A stretch of 64,000 nucleotides of DNA from Selaginella moellendorffii (GCF_000143415.4 NW_003314267.1:420908-484907); one strand, 5' to 3'; shown: positions 1 to 13,310, numbered from the stretch's first letter. The notes: generated by a model from the sequence alone, not told the origin. Program-made: numbers and translations.

Positions 1-3000
1 TTTGTCTCGAGCGAACTGACTGAACTTGACGATGGTGCCCTATAGTCACTGCACCACCCAGGTAGGCATGGGACCATACTAAGTTTTTCATTCACACATA
101 CTACATCTCTCTAAATGCCAAGTTGATTGTGTCGATTATGGTGTCCCATGCTTTGAGGTACTTTGCAGCATCTGCAGATGTCACAGGATCTCCCAGGAGG
201 GTGTGTGAAAGTTGAGTGTGGGGAGGTAAAGGTGTAGTCGTATGGACACTAGATCATTGCTTGACTTCAAGTTGGCAAAGTGATTTGAGTTGACCTATTG
301 CAGGACCTCCTAAAATGAATATGCCCTAAACACATTAAGTATATTTAGGAATATCCCTAGAATCATAGCCATGCTTATTGAGCTTAGGAGCATATATTAT
401 TGCATTGTAAACATCTTTAGCTCCCAAGATTATCTCAAAGTTAAATTATAGTGTATGTGGTTTTCAAGGATAACCCCAGAGTGGAATGTAAACCCTTATA
501 TATGTGGCAAAGGGTAATGGAGCAGATCAAGGTTTTGAGCCATTAAATAAAGGGATGGAGCTAAATTCCTAAATATATAGTTAAAAAACAAAGGAAGTAG
601 AATATAGGACAACTCTTAAACATATAACTTAAGAAGAAAACAACCAAAATATGGAATAACTCATGAGCGTACACAAAGGGACAAAAATAGAGAGTGATAT
701 AAAAATAGTTTTAGAGTATTTAACATCCCAAAGTTAGGATCAACACGTAAAATAAAGCTTGGTGCAATTTTAGCATATTGATAGCTTAATGCAAGGATAT
801 AAATGCTCCATTAACTAGCATGATATGAATTTTAAACTTAGACTCAAATTAGAAGCTAGATAAGGATAGGTATGCAAGTAAAAAGGAATGCATGCTTTGG
901 GCTTTCACCCTAGGAGTTAGTGTCTAAAATAATCATGAAAACTTACATAATGACATTAGATTGCAAATTTGGACACAGGAACAATATTATTGTAATTAAG
1001 ACAATCTCTACATTCTGCCTCAACAAAAAATCTTAACACTTTCCACAAATAGCTAATAAGATCAAACAGAACTAATACATAGAGCATAATAGTGAGAGTG
1101 TCTTGATAGACATGGTAAACTATCACTTAACAAGTATTAAGGGTCTAAGATTAATATTGTAGGGGTTCCTAACACTAATAAATGTAAGCCAATGAACAAG
1201 TATATTTGATTAATAGCATTTAAGAATTCTATCTTTATGCTCCTTTGGCCAAGTGCACATGTGAAAATTAATTTCTCAACTAATTTGGGTGGAGATTAAT
1301 AAAAGGTCCAACAATACTAATCTTTTGTCGTGGCAATAAGAAAAGAATATTCAAAAGAATTCATTGATAAATAATTTCAATACCATAGTCATATTTGCAA
1401 TATAAATGAAAGAAAACAAAAGAGGGGATATGTTACTTGAGAAAGTGAGTGGATGAATAGAAAGTGAAAGGAAAACTATTGCTCAGTAAACGGTTAGAAC
1501 CTATGAAGAGTCCATGTAAACAATAAAGTACATAATCTCAAACATTATTGAAGTAAAGGTGGTAGATTATTAATACTGATAAATTATCTATATCAAAACT
1601 ACTACTTATTCAAAGAGGTAGAATAAGATAGAAGCCACTCTATAAAAAGGGCTTGGATGCCTCCATACACAAGGCCTAACCAAATATTAGAAATTTTAGC
1701 TTGTTGCTAAGTTGAAATTGTTGTGTTAATTTATTGCAGTTGTAATATATAGATGATAATGAATCTTTAGTTGTATATACTGATTATTAAGATGGGTAAA
1801 ATATTGAAAAAAAATGTCAAGCCCAATTTTGGTATCATAAAAAAGAATGAAAGTAGCATTTGTGGGAAATACTGTAGAAAATGATAAAATTAAAAAATAA
1901 AAAAGGAATGTTGGTTGAGATGGTGAGAATGATGAAAAGGAAAAAGTAAAAACTTGATTTAAAAACTTAAAAACTACAATTTATCAAGATAAAGTAGTAT
2001 GAGGTTGAAAAATATGGTTCAATAACACTCTTCATAACTTGAAGAAAGAAGCATAAAAACAAAAGTAAGAAAAATGGAGAAAATAAATAAGAGAAAAACA
2101 AAATGAAAAATGAAAAGAAAGAGGAATAAAGACTTCTCAATGCTAGAATGGTTAGAGGTAATGGTGGAGCATATCCTATCTAATTTGTGGGAGTCCCTAG
2201 GTGTTGAATATCCTCTTGGAAGGCACTTCACAAATGTGACAAATATGTGTATAAATCACCTCACCATCTTCATCATTATGAAATCGAAAGAAGAAAGAAA
2301 TATGTGCATTGGGTGATATTGGTATCAATGACCCCAGATAAGTGTGACTAAAAGAAGGTTTTACTTTATATCCAAACAATAAAGAAACTACATGTTCTTC
2401 AAAATTGCCATTTTATATCATACTTGCTTTAACAACTAAATATTTGTATACAATATATTGGGTGAAAAACGTGTAAAGGAGTCTTTTGAAAGCCACCATA
2501 AAGATCTAGTGCAAAAATAATTAATAGAAAATTAATTTTAAGGTAAAGACTTATTTAATGCTCACAAGCCAAATAATGCATTAGATTTATGGTTTTCAAC
2601 TTGTTTTAGAGGTTGAAAATTGTTCTTAGGCTTGATATAAAGCTTTTTATTATATTATAGAGGTGAAAATATGGTTAGATTAGCTAACACCTCAAACTCC
2701 TTTATAGTAAACATTTGTAAAATCTTGGGAACCTTTGTTATAACATATGATGGTTGATCTTGACTATATTATGAAAATACGACTTAATATGAAAGGAGTA
2801 TTTTGAAGATTTTGTCTAGTTGGATTGCAAGAAAGTGCCATTATTATCCAGGATTGAGTTGAGCTCAATTCTGCTCAAGTCTATATCAGTGAACTGTAAA
2901 TCTTAAAAAGAAATTTCATGTCAAAAAAATGTTATACCTTGGCAAACTTGAAATTCATGAACTTAATTGTTAATTATTTGGAGAAATTTATATTTTTAAA

Positions 3001-6000
3001 TATATTAATGAGGAGAACTTCTATTTTTAATGTGAGCTATACAATAAAATACTAATTGAGTAGTTTCTAGAATTAGAAGTTCACTTGAACCTATAATTAT
3101 TATTTTCAACATTCATAATGTTTTGGTGAACTTGAAATTTCTATTATACATTTTGATATTTTAACAATTTCTATTACGAACTTGAAATTTCTATTATATA
3201 TTTTGATATTTTAACAATTTACCACCACACATCAAGTTAGAAATATAGATAATTAAAAATTTTTATTCATTCATTCATTCTCTAGTGTTTTACAGAGATG
3301 GGAAGCAAGGAAAACAAAATATATATAAGTCACTACCGCAATCTCCATATTACATTATAAATTCTTATTACCCATCCGGAAATATAAGACCACTGTTACT
3401 ATTGATAAAAATGTTTCTGTTACTTTCAAAACAATAATCCAAAGCAAGTGAAAAGAATAAATAAATAGCACAGTGGAAAGCACTAACAAATCCACTCCAT
3501 AAAACTTTCTATAAAATTTGTAATCCATTTGAATATTAAAATAAAATTAAATTATTTGTTTGTTTGTATAAGCATGATATATTATCTTAGTGAATCTCTA
3601 TATAATTTATTAGTTTTGTATCAGATAGTGTAGATGATATATACGAATCAAAGAGTTAAATCTATATTTTCAAGATTGAAAGATATTCTATAAAAAGGTG
3701 CATTTGCATGCTTGTGTGCATTTACCATTATTATATATGGCAGATTAGCTATATAAAATAGGGATACATATTGATTATGAGCCAGTCTTTAACTTCTAGA
3801 TAACAATAGGTTATAATTAATATATAGCCCTATTATCAAAACTTATAATGTCATCAAATAAGTCTTATTATTATAGAGTTTTTAGTTCTTCTTAAGTGTT
3901 GAAATGGTTTAGAATTTTGGTAGATGCCTCTTATATGAGTCTTTACTTCCATCCCTAAGCTTAATTAATAATCTACCTTTAGCTCCATACAACAATCTTC
4001 TTTTTTCATTTTGAGGGGTTTTTTTCCTTCTAGATAACAATTCTTGTGAAGCTTTTTCATTTGCAATCTTGAGTACAACTAAACAAAAGTTTTCTATTTA
4101 TGATGTTAGTTGAGCATAGATGTCCAACTTGAGGCATTATTTAGCTCTCTATTAAATGTGATTGTTTTTGTTTTGCATTTGACTTGAGTCTAAACCTAAA
4201 TTCCATACCATGCTAGTTAATAAAGTACCTATATCCTCGTATTATGCCACTAATATATTAAAATAGTGTTAGACTTTATTTGGCTCCATTTTACATATTG
4301 GTTTTAGCATTGGGATGCTAAATGCTTTAGGATTATGTCATGGAACTGTATTTGGGTTTGAATTTGAGATCATGTACACTGCTCTAATGGAGGAGACCTA
4401 GGTGACCTTGAAGTTAGCGCATCTGGATAGTACTCATGTTGGAAAGCAGGTGAGGGTGAAAGTAAAAGGTCACAAGGGTAGACTGTTGATCTGGAAGTCT
4501 TATCAGCCATGTGAAGGATGTGAGGTCCTCCTTGTATGAGTGAGAGATCTTCGAGCATACTCATATTTCATATAATGTTACTTTGTGCTTTTATCTTTTT
4601 ATTCATTGGGCTATACACTCAGAAGTTATTGTATACTCTAATTCCTTCGCTTCTTGCTTGGGAGTTTAACTTTATCCCTTTGTTTTATTAAATAATAATA
4701 AAAAATGATTCAAAAGATGATTCATAGGAGTTTAAATATAGAGAAAAAAGTGCATAATTAAGTGTACCCCCTTTTATAATCAGTTACATTTTAAGATATT
4801 AGGGTTAAACATCCTTGGGTTTATGTAGTGAAGTTCAAATTCAAAAATATACAATTTAGTGGCTTAAGGTCTTGCAACTTAGATTGTACTCTACTAAGTT
4901 TACAGTTTAGTGTGAAGGGTGAAAATCAAGTACACTACAAAATGGTATAAGTTTATTAACTTAAAATATAATTTACCCTTGAGCAAGGTATATTCCTACC
5001 TTTAAATTGAAATTATACATGAATAGATCCTTTATATAAGTGGAGTAGGCTGGCTTGTCTTCTATGTCATTGCTATTAGATATTGATTAACAAAGTAGTT
5101 ATATTTTTTCTTCAAATAGCTTAAGGCATTAAATAAGGATTTAAATTTTCATATATTAAAGATATTTATATGTCCAACATACTCAATGGTTGAGTAGGGG
5201 TAGAACAATTATCTAGATGTGTGAATATTTATAATTGTTGCTAAAGTTCTTTAAAGATGAGATTCAAATTCTTGATAAAACACAAGCTACTAAAATTTAT
5301 AAATGGCTTAAAAAATTTAAATTTTTGCACTTTTTGGGAAAGATATTGGAGATAGTAGCCCAGCTCAACAAAGAATTTTAAGTTGTAACTATATACATCA
5401 GCAATGTCATTCCTTTGTGCAAGGAAACAATGGCTAAATTTAATATTATTATTTAGACAACACTAAATGGATCTTAACAACTACTTGCCATATAGTCAAG
5501 ACTATTTGATTATCTTATATGGTGGATGTTGAAAAAGTCTGTTAGACAAGCTCAGGTTGTTAGTTCAGGAACAAAGAATAGTTTTTTAAAAATGAATAAT
5601 TTTTGTAGATATATATTTATCAATTGAAATATAAATTTTAAATGACATTATCATCAAAAAAGATTCATATTTTGATTTTATCCTCTAATGTTGCAACACT
5701 CCTAACAAGCTCATAAGAATCAAATGAGGAGATTATATGCCCTCTAGTGAGATAAATATATGCATATCCAATGTCTTGAGGTTGAGTCAATTTTGAAGCT
5801 AATTCTTGATCATATTATGCCTGGAAAACTTTCTCAAACACCCAAGGGTGAATATACTTTAAATCCCTCTTTCCTTTTCTATTTGATTTTTTTATGACTT
5901 ATGATGATTTTACTCTTGTAAAGTCAAAACAACATCCTCTTCCTCATCTTGTTTTATTTATCAAACAATTTTTGGGTAAAATTGAAACTAACCCACCATA

Positions 6001-8524
6001 GGAATATCCCTAATAGTTATATATTAAGCATATTCTTATAAGTATATTTTTTAATATTTAATTCTCTAAAAGATAATTGCATATCAAATGTCATTGTTTG
6101 TAAATATTTAAATGTAGTTGATGTTAGCCTCTATGTTATATAACATTTTTTTTTATCTTCAATGCCAAAATTAATCCTTGTTGCGGAGAATGAGTATAGT
6201 AAAGGGGTTTGGTAGTGGTGATCAAGTTTTAGAAAGACATCTTTTGTATATGAACTAGATTATTAGATTTGGAGGCTTCAAATATTTTTTTGAAGTTCTA
6301 TTTCCTAACATTTATCAACTTAACTTCATTAAAGAAAGATTTGAATTATTTTACGAATTTATGCAATGATAATTGATAAAATAGTATTAGTTATAAGAAA
6401 TACCTCTTATGAAAGATAATGGCTAAAGAATACAAGGATAAGACTTTTATTTATAATTTATAGGCATAATGTTTGGACAATCAAGTATGCAAATTTGTTC
6501 AAATTAGTTGTAATTGAGATAGTTTAATATTGTATACAAATGGCTTCAACAAAATTAACTATATAAAGAATAACTTTTGGAATCAATTAGGATATCTGTA
6601 GTGGATGAGTTGGTTAAAATTTCTATCAAAAGTTCATTTATAACTACTTTTAACTTCATAATTCAAGTATGGAGCATCTTATAGATATATTTCAATTAAT
6701 TAGGTTTTTAAAATTAATTCATGAATGTATTTTTCTAGTCACTTAGATTTAGTTATTTATTTTCCAATGAGTAATTTTGTTGCAGCTATTTGAATTTTTT
6801 TGTATAAGGATTTTTTCTAAATAAAATTCTTGACCAAGCTACCAGTCTAGTTTGGCAATTTAAAAATTTCTTTTACTATAAGAAAAATAAATTGTTATAC
6901 ATTATATCTAAATCTGATTTTCTTCTTAATCTTGCATGGATTTGAACTTTTTGGGGGATTTATAAGTTTTATTATACATTATACTCAAATTCAAGACCAT
7001 TCCCATTTTACCCTAATTTTAAATGTTTCAAGGATTTAATAAGTTCTAATATCAATTTAATTCCCTTTGAAAAAGCCACATAGACTTGCAAAACTACAAT
7101 AACTGTTTTCTTATGTGAAACATATAATTTTCTTGCCAAAGAATCATTTTATCAGTTTTTATTTCATAAGAATAAATTTTTTTATCCAACAATAAAATTA
7201 TTTTCTTATCAAATAATTTTCATCTTTATACATAATTTAATAACTCCATTATTTGGTTTTTAGTTTCTAAAACCAATCAAATACCAATTTACTCTTTAAT
7301 TGATACTCATAAAAATGTTCTCTTCATAATTGATTTAGTCATTCATAAAAAATGTTTTAATCTTTTTATATTTAATGAGCTCCTCTCCAGAATTTTACAC
7401 TTATTTTGTAATGGCCTTGTTTGTTGCAATAATTATAAATAGTATTTCTCCTTTTATCCTTTCTAGAATTACTTGAGAAATTGTGAAAACCACTATAAAG
7501 TTGAGTACTTCTTTTTATTCGTTGAAAGAATTTTTTTTTTATAATTATGTTAATTGAACTAACATCTCTACTATGCTAATAAGCATATGGTTTAATTGAT
7601 TTTAATTTAAAATAAAACTTCATTTTCTCCATAGCATTTAGTGTTAAATATCTTGAACAATGATCATAAAAATGTTATACTTCTTTGGGGAAAAATTGTT
7701 GAAGTACAGGAAATTTCTTTCTTGAATTGGTTTTAGGCTGCATATCAAAATAGTTCTATTCTAAAACATAAATAGCTTACACGCTCATAAGAAATTTATT
7801 GGCTCATATGTTGTCATCATAGCTAAATAATTAGAGCATAACCCATTCTTTACCTTATCTTTAAATTAGCAATTTTTATAATCTCAGAAATGGTATTATA
7901 TATAATGACTTTTTAAATTCCATTGATGTAGTTGACAAATAATTGATCATAACCTTAAAAACAATATTTTTATACTTATAGGTGAATGGATTTTACATTT
8001 TAGCAATACTATAAGTCATTGTCACTTCAGCCTTCTAAAAATGAAAAAAAAGTAAAACACTATCATTCAAATAAATAAATATGTTAGAAATAGAATTTCA
8101 AAATAAATAAATTTAAAATAAAAAGCATGGACTCTACATCTTTATGGACAACCTCTTCAATAGTATCACCCCATTAGTTCCCAAATGTCTAAAGCATCAA
8201 CCTCCACTCAAATCTGACCATCAACAATAAAAGACATACCAACCTTCAAGTCATTATGAGCTTAAAGAGTTGAAGAACGTGGGGCTCTTGCCAACCTTAT
8301 TTTGAATGGTGACAACTACTTCATGTCTACCTTGTCACCTGAGTGGTTTGTCCAGAGCCGTGACCAACAACTTAGAGTTTCTGGTGATGGGGTACCTGAC
8401 ATTGAAAATGTCTATTGTGTGTGATTGGGTCCCAGCATTGAAAGAGCTCTGGCAGTAGTTAGTCAGCCTCTTGCAGAACTTTCCATTGAATTTGCTCTTG
8501 AGTGCCATCATCTAGTTCCCAAGT
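1..8524. other. AT-rich gene-free block
   Basis: No open reading frame above about 70 codons and no recognisable protein, RNA gene or complete mobile element was seen. The base composition is strongly AT-rich with many A and T runs, unlike the gene island that begins near 9.4 kb. The only clear internal structure is a short direct repeat near 3.1-3.2 kb. The stretch is probably old decayed transposon and intergenic DNA, but nothing was matched to a named element. Confidence 0.6.
3128..3220. repeat. Two-copy direct repeat, period 50 bases
   Basis: A 43-base AT-rich segment beginning gaacttgaaatttctattat occurs at 3128-3170 and again, nearly identical, at 3178-3220, separated by 7 bases. It is a simple local duplication without visible coding content. 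Confidence 0.75.
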
Positions 8525-9443
8525 TTGAGCATCGTCACCATGAAAATGACAGGCTCGTCCTCGAGATCCACGCTTGAAGAGATGGACCAGGAAGTCCCTG
8601 GTACGTGTTCCATGCAGTCACGCCACACGCTCACACTTGCAATCGAATATCGCGTGGAAACATCGTCGATTGTCGTAGGAACGAGAGATGAGAGTGATGC
8701 TGTCCGATTCCAGATCCGAAAGAGCCTTTGTGCCCGGTTTCGGCATACACTGCGATCGTCGCATTACATCCGGCTGAAAAATCGCATGAAAGGAAGGTTT
8801 TTCTGGAACAATTTGCCAAGCTCAGGAATACTCAGAGTCCACGAGCGTTATCACATGCCATGGATTTGTACACACTAATTTTATCTTCCAAATGCCCAAT
8901 TAAGGCAGTTGCGGATGTGCCACGAGAAAACGTTTCTGCGCGATCGCATCAGACAAAAATACAATGCACGCATCGTCAATGATGCATTAGCATGTGCGAG
9001 AAACCGCAAGGTCGCCATGAGATACCGCTCTTGGGAAAGAAGAGTACATTGGGAGGCAAAGACTCTGGGAGATTTTCGAGATGATCTCGTTCAAACGCCG
9101 ACGCGCTGCTCTTATTCGAGCGGCAATGTCCCAGTGGGGATTTTGCCGCTGGCGAGCAATTCCACCTACCTAGTATTGGCGTGAGGATTCACTTGCAATG
9201 TCTGGTCCAAGGCCAATGGTTTCATCTTCTACTACGAGGATGTGGAGACGAAGAGGTCTGTGCATTGGATCTTCTAAATGAAAATCGGAGGCAGAGTACG
9301 TCATGGCTTTGGAGGCTGGCAGCTCGAGGACGAAGCGTGGCAACGAGAGATTCCAAGACCTCTCAAGCACAGAACACTCGCGGCAATAAGTATTTATTCG
9401 AAGACGAACACTAATTTCTTTTATGTTTTTTGGTTTCTTTTTC
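8525..9443. other. GC-richer block with no recognised gene
   Basis: Composition changes from AT-rich to island-like near 8.5 kb. Short overlapping reading frames exist in several frames, but none shows a recognised domain and none has a clear splice structure. The part next to 9443 is probably the 3' untranslated region of the adjacent germin-like gene. The rest may be a decayed gene or plain intergenic DNA. Confidence 0.4.
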
Positions 9444-10112
9444 CTAGCCGAAGATTGACTTAAGCTGTTGCACGGCCTTCTCGTCGATGAAGAAGGTCTT
9501 GACCAGCACCTCATCCAGGATATTCGATCCAAACATGGAGTCGGCGATGAGCTGGAAGCCAGGGAACTGCGAGTTGAGGGTGACGATCCCCATTGCGGTG
9601 GTGTTCCCAACGTTGAGCTGCCAGTGGATCAAACCCCGGGGGAAGATCATCACGTCGCCTTTGGAGATGACCCGAGCGAAGAGCTTGTTGTCCGTGGTGA
9701 CAAACCCGGCGTACATGCTCCCCTCCACGACGTAGATCATCTCGGACGCGCGGGGATGGGTGTGAGGCGGGATCAAGCCGCCCTTTGCGAAGTCGAGCCT
9801 TGCGATGGAGAGGCCCAGCGAGTTGAGGCCCGGGTACTGGAAGACGGATCCAAACACCGCGTCAGCGCCGACTGGATTGCTCGTGTTGGCTGATTGTTTG
9901 AGGCCGCTAAAGATGAAATCTTCGACGGTGGTGTTGGAGGCTCGCTTGCAAGGGAAGCCATTCATGGAGAGATCCTTGGAGAGGTCGGCGACGCAGAAGT
10001 CTTGCAGTGGATCGGCGTCGGCGGCATTGACACCAATCGAGAATGAAAGAGAGACGATCACCAGCAGCAGCAGTGACAGCGAATTCATGGATCTTGCTAC
10101 CACCAGCTTCAT
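9444..10112 (-). CDS. Germin-like protein (cupin), copy 1
   Basis: Single-exon, 222 residues. It starts with a hydrophobic signal peptide (about residues 9-30), so the product should be secreted to the cell wall. Germin box 1 is visible in PPHTHPRASE, giving the two His and one Glu metal ligands, and box 2 in FPRGLIHWQLN, giving the third His. The N-terminal Cys pair (DFCVA and FPCKR) is the usual germin disulfide. Germins are manganese cupins with oxalate oxidase or superoxide dismutase activity in some members; the activity here cannot be told from sequence. A Met at 10088 is an alternative start that still leaves a good signal peptide. It forms a tandem same-strand pair with the next gene, clearly a duplication. 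Confidence 0.95.
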   Translation of the reverse strand: MKLVVARSMNSLSLLLLVIVSLSFSIGVNAADADPLQDFCVADLSKDLSMNGFPCKRASNTTVEDFIFSGLKQSANTSNPVGADAVFGSVFQYPGLNSLGLSIARLDFAKGGLIPPHTHPRASEMIYVVEGSMYAGFVTTDNKLFARVISKGDVMIFPRGLIHWQLNVGNTTAMGIVTLNSQFPGFQLIADSMFGSNILDEVLVKTFFIDEKAVQQLKSIFG

Positions 10113-10434
10113 GATCTTCGCTTACTACGAAGAACTTCGTACTAAGAACTTGGAACTTTTGGAAGAGATCTATTAGCGAATGGAAAAAAGTGCTGCGATT
10201 GAAGGAAAGATTTTGGAGCTGCATTTATACGCAAGATTAACTCTGTTTTCAGGAACGCTCGTCGAAGCTCTTTGCTTAGATTGACTTTGTCAGAGGTGAT
10301 CTTAAATTCCGAGTAAACGATCGTCATTTAAAGGTAGGACCGGCAAAGGCTAGCGAGATGGAAATAACAAAGAAAAGAGTAGTGCAAATCGTGGACGATT
10401 AGAAGTTACTACGAAGAAAGATGGCTATCCGGAA
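10113..10434 (-). promoter_or_regulatory. Intergenic promoter region of germin-like copy 1
   Basis: The 322 bases between the two germin-like genes hold the upstream region of copy 1 and the 3' untranslated region of copy 2. On the minus strand a TATAAA element lies at about 10224-10229, roughly 110 bases before the first ATG, a sensible core promoter distance. No other motif is claimed. Confidence 0.5.
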
Positions 10435-11088
10435 TCATGAGCTAGACGCAAAGATGGACTTAATCTCACGCACGGTATTCTCGTCGAGGAAGAAGCTCTT
10501 GACTAACACCTCGTCCAAGATATCTCCGGATCCAAACAAGGAGTTTGCAACGAACTGGAAGCCCGGAGACTGGGAATTGAGCGTGACGATCCCAGTCGCG
10601 GTGCTCTTCCCGACGTTGAGCTGCCAGTGGATCAATCCCCGCGGGAACATCATCACCTCGCCCTCGGTGATCACTCGAGCGAAGACCCTGTTGTCCGTGC
10701 TCACAAATCCAGCGTACAAGCTCCCGGTGACAACGTAGATGATCTCCGACGCGCGGGGATGGGTGTGCGGAGGGGTCAAGCCGCCAACCGCGAAATCCAG
10801 CCTCGCGATCGAGATGCCGAGCGTGTTGAGGCCCGGGTACTCGCGGACGGATCCAGGCACCACTCCAACGCCGAACGGGTTGCTCGTGTTTCCCGGGTTT
10901 TTCAGCGCGGCAAAGATGAAGTCCTCGGTGGTGGCGGCCGAGGCGTCCTTGCAAGGGAAGCCATTGATGGTGAGATCCTTGGAGAGATGGGCAACGCAAA
11001 AGTCTTGCAGTGGATCCGGATCGGCGGCATTGACGATCGCAAGAACGTAACATAACAGGAGTAGCAGCAGAGAAGAATTCAATGCCAT
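10435..11088 (-). CDS. Germin-like protein (cupin), copy 2
   Basis: Single-exon, 217 residues, a close paralogue of the neighbouring germin-like gene. The signal peptide is MALNSSLLLLLLCYVLAIVN. Box 1 (PPHTHPRASE) and box 2 (FPRGLIHWQLN) are intact, so all four metal ligands are present, and the N-terminal Cys pair is conserved. A secreted trimeric or hexameric cupin is expected from the family. The tandem copies differ mainly in the signal peptide, the region after the second Cys and the C-terminal tail (KSIFASSS here). Substrate and enzyme activity are not determinable. Confidence 0.95.
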   Translation of the reverse strand: MALNSSLLLLLLCYVLAIVNAADPDPLQDFCVAHLSKDLTINGFPCKDASAATTEDFIFAALKNPGNTSNPFGVGVVPGSVREYPGLNTLGISIARLDFAVGGLTPPHTHPRASEIIYVVTGSLYAGFVSTDNRVFARVITEGEVMMFPRGLIHWQLNVGKSTATGIVTLNSQSPGFQFVANSLFGSGDILDEVLVKSFFLDENTVREIKSIFASSS

Positions 11089-11150
11089 TTTCTGCGAGCT
11101 AGATAATCAAACTATGGATGATCAATAAGATCATCTCTAGGAGCTTTGAA

Positions 11151-11156
11151 TTTATA
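11151..11156 (-). promoter_or_regulatory. Possible TATA box of germin-like copy 2
   Basis: TATAAA on the minus strand, about 65 bases upstream of the germin-like copy 2 start codon, in an otherwise gene-free 349-base stretch (11089-11437) that also holds the 3' end of the pectate lyase transcript. Confidence 0.45.
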
Positions 11157-11437
11157 TCCAAGAGTAACATCTTTTGTCACGAAACGAAGTACCTCATGGT
11201 CTTCGAATGACTTGGTGCCATACACGCATGGAATTTTGGAAGCAACAAGAAACTCCACAAGTGAGAGCTCTTGAAAACTTTGCTTGTCAAACCAAACGAT
11301 TTCGCTATCAAGAAAATTCTCTTTCTGCTGTGAAAAAGGATGGCTGCCTTTCGCTGGCTCGATACCTTTTACACAAGTGCTTGGCTGTGCGATGTAAACA
11401 ATCTGTTTTCCAAAGCTATGAAATACCTTTCGCGAGC

Positions 11438-12754
11438 TCACAAACCCAAGGGACCGGCATTTGCTGTCAGCCGAGTTACCATTGACGCGGATCTCGTCGC
11501 AAAGTATTGTCCACCGCTGTAGTGTGGCGAGGCGTCTCCACCTCCAGACTCTACAAAGTAGGCCCCGTTTACAAACAGGTCTCCAGAAGACTGCCATAGC
11601 CAGTTTGATCCACCCTTCGCTTCTCGTTTCGTCACCTGGAATGAGAGAGAGAGAAATGTAAGAACTTCGTTTTAGAGTTGTGTGAAACTTTGAATACCTG
11701 TTTGGCGCCAGTAGCAAGGAATCTGTTGGCTTCACTGAAGAACGTTGGATTGGCACTGCCACCGATTGCGTACATGTCCCAGTTTTCATAGTTGTTGTTC
11801 ACGACATGGAAGTAGCCAAATCGCCCCCTGGAGAAAACAAAGCTCTTGTTAAGTATTCCGGAAGAAACGAAGTAAAAACAACAAAACCTTGGCATACGCT
11901 GCACACATCCCACGAAGTGATTGTAGACAACGGTTATTTTCATGTTTCTGTCCGCCGAGTAGCTATCGGAGTGACCGAGGAGCATTACCTGCAAAGATAC
12001 GATCCGGTCAGCTCCTAGGAAAATTTATAAAAACAAGAAAAACAAAAAAAAAAAACACTACCTTGTCATGGTCAGAGAAATAGTTGTTTGAGATAGTGAT
12101 TGCTGTGGATCCGTGAATAGCGTCGATCAATCCATCCTGCGCCCTCGATAGCGAGCAGTGATCAATCCAAACGTTGCTGGAGCCGAAGATAGCAATGGCA
12201 TCTCCATCTGACCCTCCTCGAAAGCCTGTGTGATCGACTGACGAAATAACTCTTCCGGACGAGCTCGGCTTGCAGTCGCGCAAGGTGAGGCCGTGGATGA
12301 TAACGTGGTCGACGTACTGGAGAGTTAGGCACGGCCCGTTTAGTCCTATTTGCACGTTAGCACCTCGTGCATCGATCGTCTTGTAGCTGGTGATCAGCAG
12401 CTCGGCCTTGAGCCTGATGTTCATGTCTCTCGAGAATGTGATCCAGAGCGGGCCAGACCGAGTCACTCCGTATCTGAGAGTACCAGGCCAAGGTTGCACG
12501 GGATCATCACCAGGATCAGTGACTTGATAGACTTTACCACCCCGGCCCCCAGCAGCACCGGCTCCAAATCCCACAGCACAGTCGGCCAAGTGCATACGAT
12601 CGCCCCTCCAATCACCCCCCACCCAGCAGTCATCGATCGTGTTCCCGGTGAAGCTTGAAGCAAACGAGACGTACTTTGGTTTGTAATAATTGTAAGAACT
12701 CCTGCAAAAGAAAGCAAAAACCGTGAGTGATTGATATGTGCTTACTAGGAACTC

Positions 12755-12785
<31 letters not shown>

Positions 12786-12965
12786 CTTCTCCTTCTTCTC
12801 TGAAGCGAGCAGCTTCCGTCCAGTGCCATCCAGCGGCACAGGAATCACAATCTCCTTCTCACTGCTCGTAGCTAGCGCATCTGTTGGTTCGTTTTCAAGG
12901 GGCCAGCCAAGTCGCAGGCTCAAAAGCAAACACCATACCAGAAAGCCCCCAAGACTTCCCGGCAT
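11438..12965 (-). CDS. Pectate lyase, family PL1
   Basis: Five exons on the minus strand: 12965-12757, 12701-12062, 11988-11888, 11827-11698, 11635-11438, giving 425 residues. All junctions are GT-AG and keep frame. The protein has an N-terminal signal peptide, then a Lys-rich linker encoded by an AAG repeat, then the parallel beta-helix. Family hallmarks are [28 protein letters not shown], the Ca-site region [14 protein letters not shown] and the catalytic region [16 protein letters not shown]. It should cleave de-esterified homogalacturonan in the cell wall by beta-elimination. The C-terminus (NAGPLGL) lacks the Cys-containing tail I associate with many plant members. Confidence 0.93.
12757..12793 (-). 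repeat. AAG trinucleotide repeat inside a coding exon
   Basis: On the plus strand this reads as a TTC run interrupted once by TCC. On the coding strand it makes the Lys-rich tract at the end of pectate lyase exon 1 and runs directly into the GTGAGT donor site. Length changes of whole triplets would alter the Lys tract without shifting frame. Confidence 0.85.
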
Positions 12966-13018
12966 TGCGAATGACAGTTGAGTTTCCCGCTCGTCTGAAA
13001 CCACATATCTGTTAGTCG

Positions 13019-13026
13019 CTTTTATA
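13019..13026 (-). promoter_or_regulatory. TATA box of pectate lyase
   Basis: TATAAAAG on the minus strand, 54-61 bases before the pectate lyase start codon. It lies in a 345-base gap (12966-13310) that otherwise holds the 3' untranslated region of the next gene; nothing else was seen there. Confidence 0.6.
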
Positions 13027-13310
13027 CAAACGGGATCCAAGCTCGCTGTAGCGCTGGGAGCACGTCTAGCACGACTCCATGTTCACCTTGCACGACTTCA
13101 TGTTCTCGCATGTGTTTTGTTGCTTTAACTTGTTTCCAGGGATATAGAACGGCACCAGCACGTCTTCCACAATCAGTTCGATCGTGGCAGTTTTCACCAA
13201 GCCAATTGGTCAATACTGCGAGGACTCTAGAGAACATAAGAGGAAAACTTTGGGTTTGAGTATAAAGCAACTAAAAACCAGTATAGGATACTGATAGGAT
13301 ACTCGGCAGC

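Noticed and set aside
9468-9893. Long plus-strand frames opposite the germin-like genes
   Set aside because: They are antisense shadows of high-GC coding sequence, with no domain of their own.
11112-11789. 225-codon minus-strand frame overlapping pectate lyase exons
   Set aside because: It is out of frame with the pectate lyase exons, crosses their splice sites and has no recognised motif.
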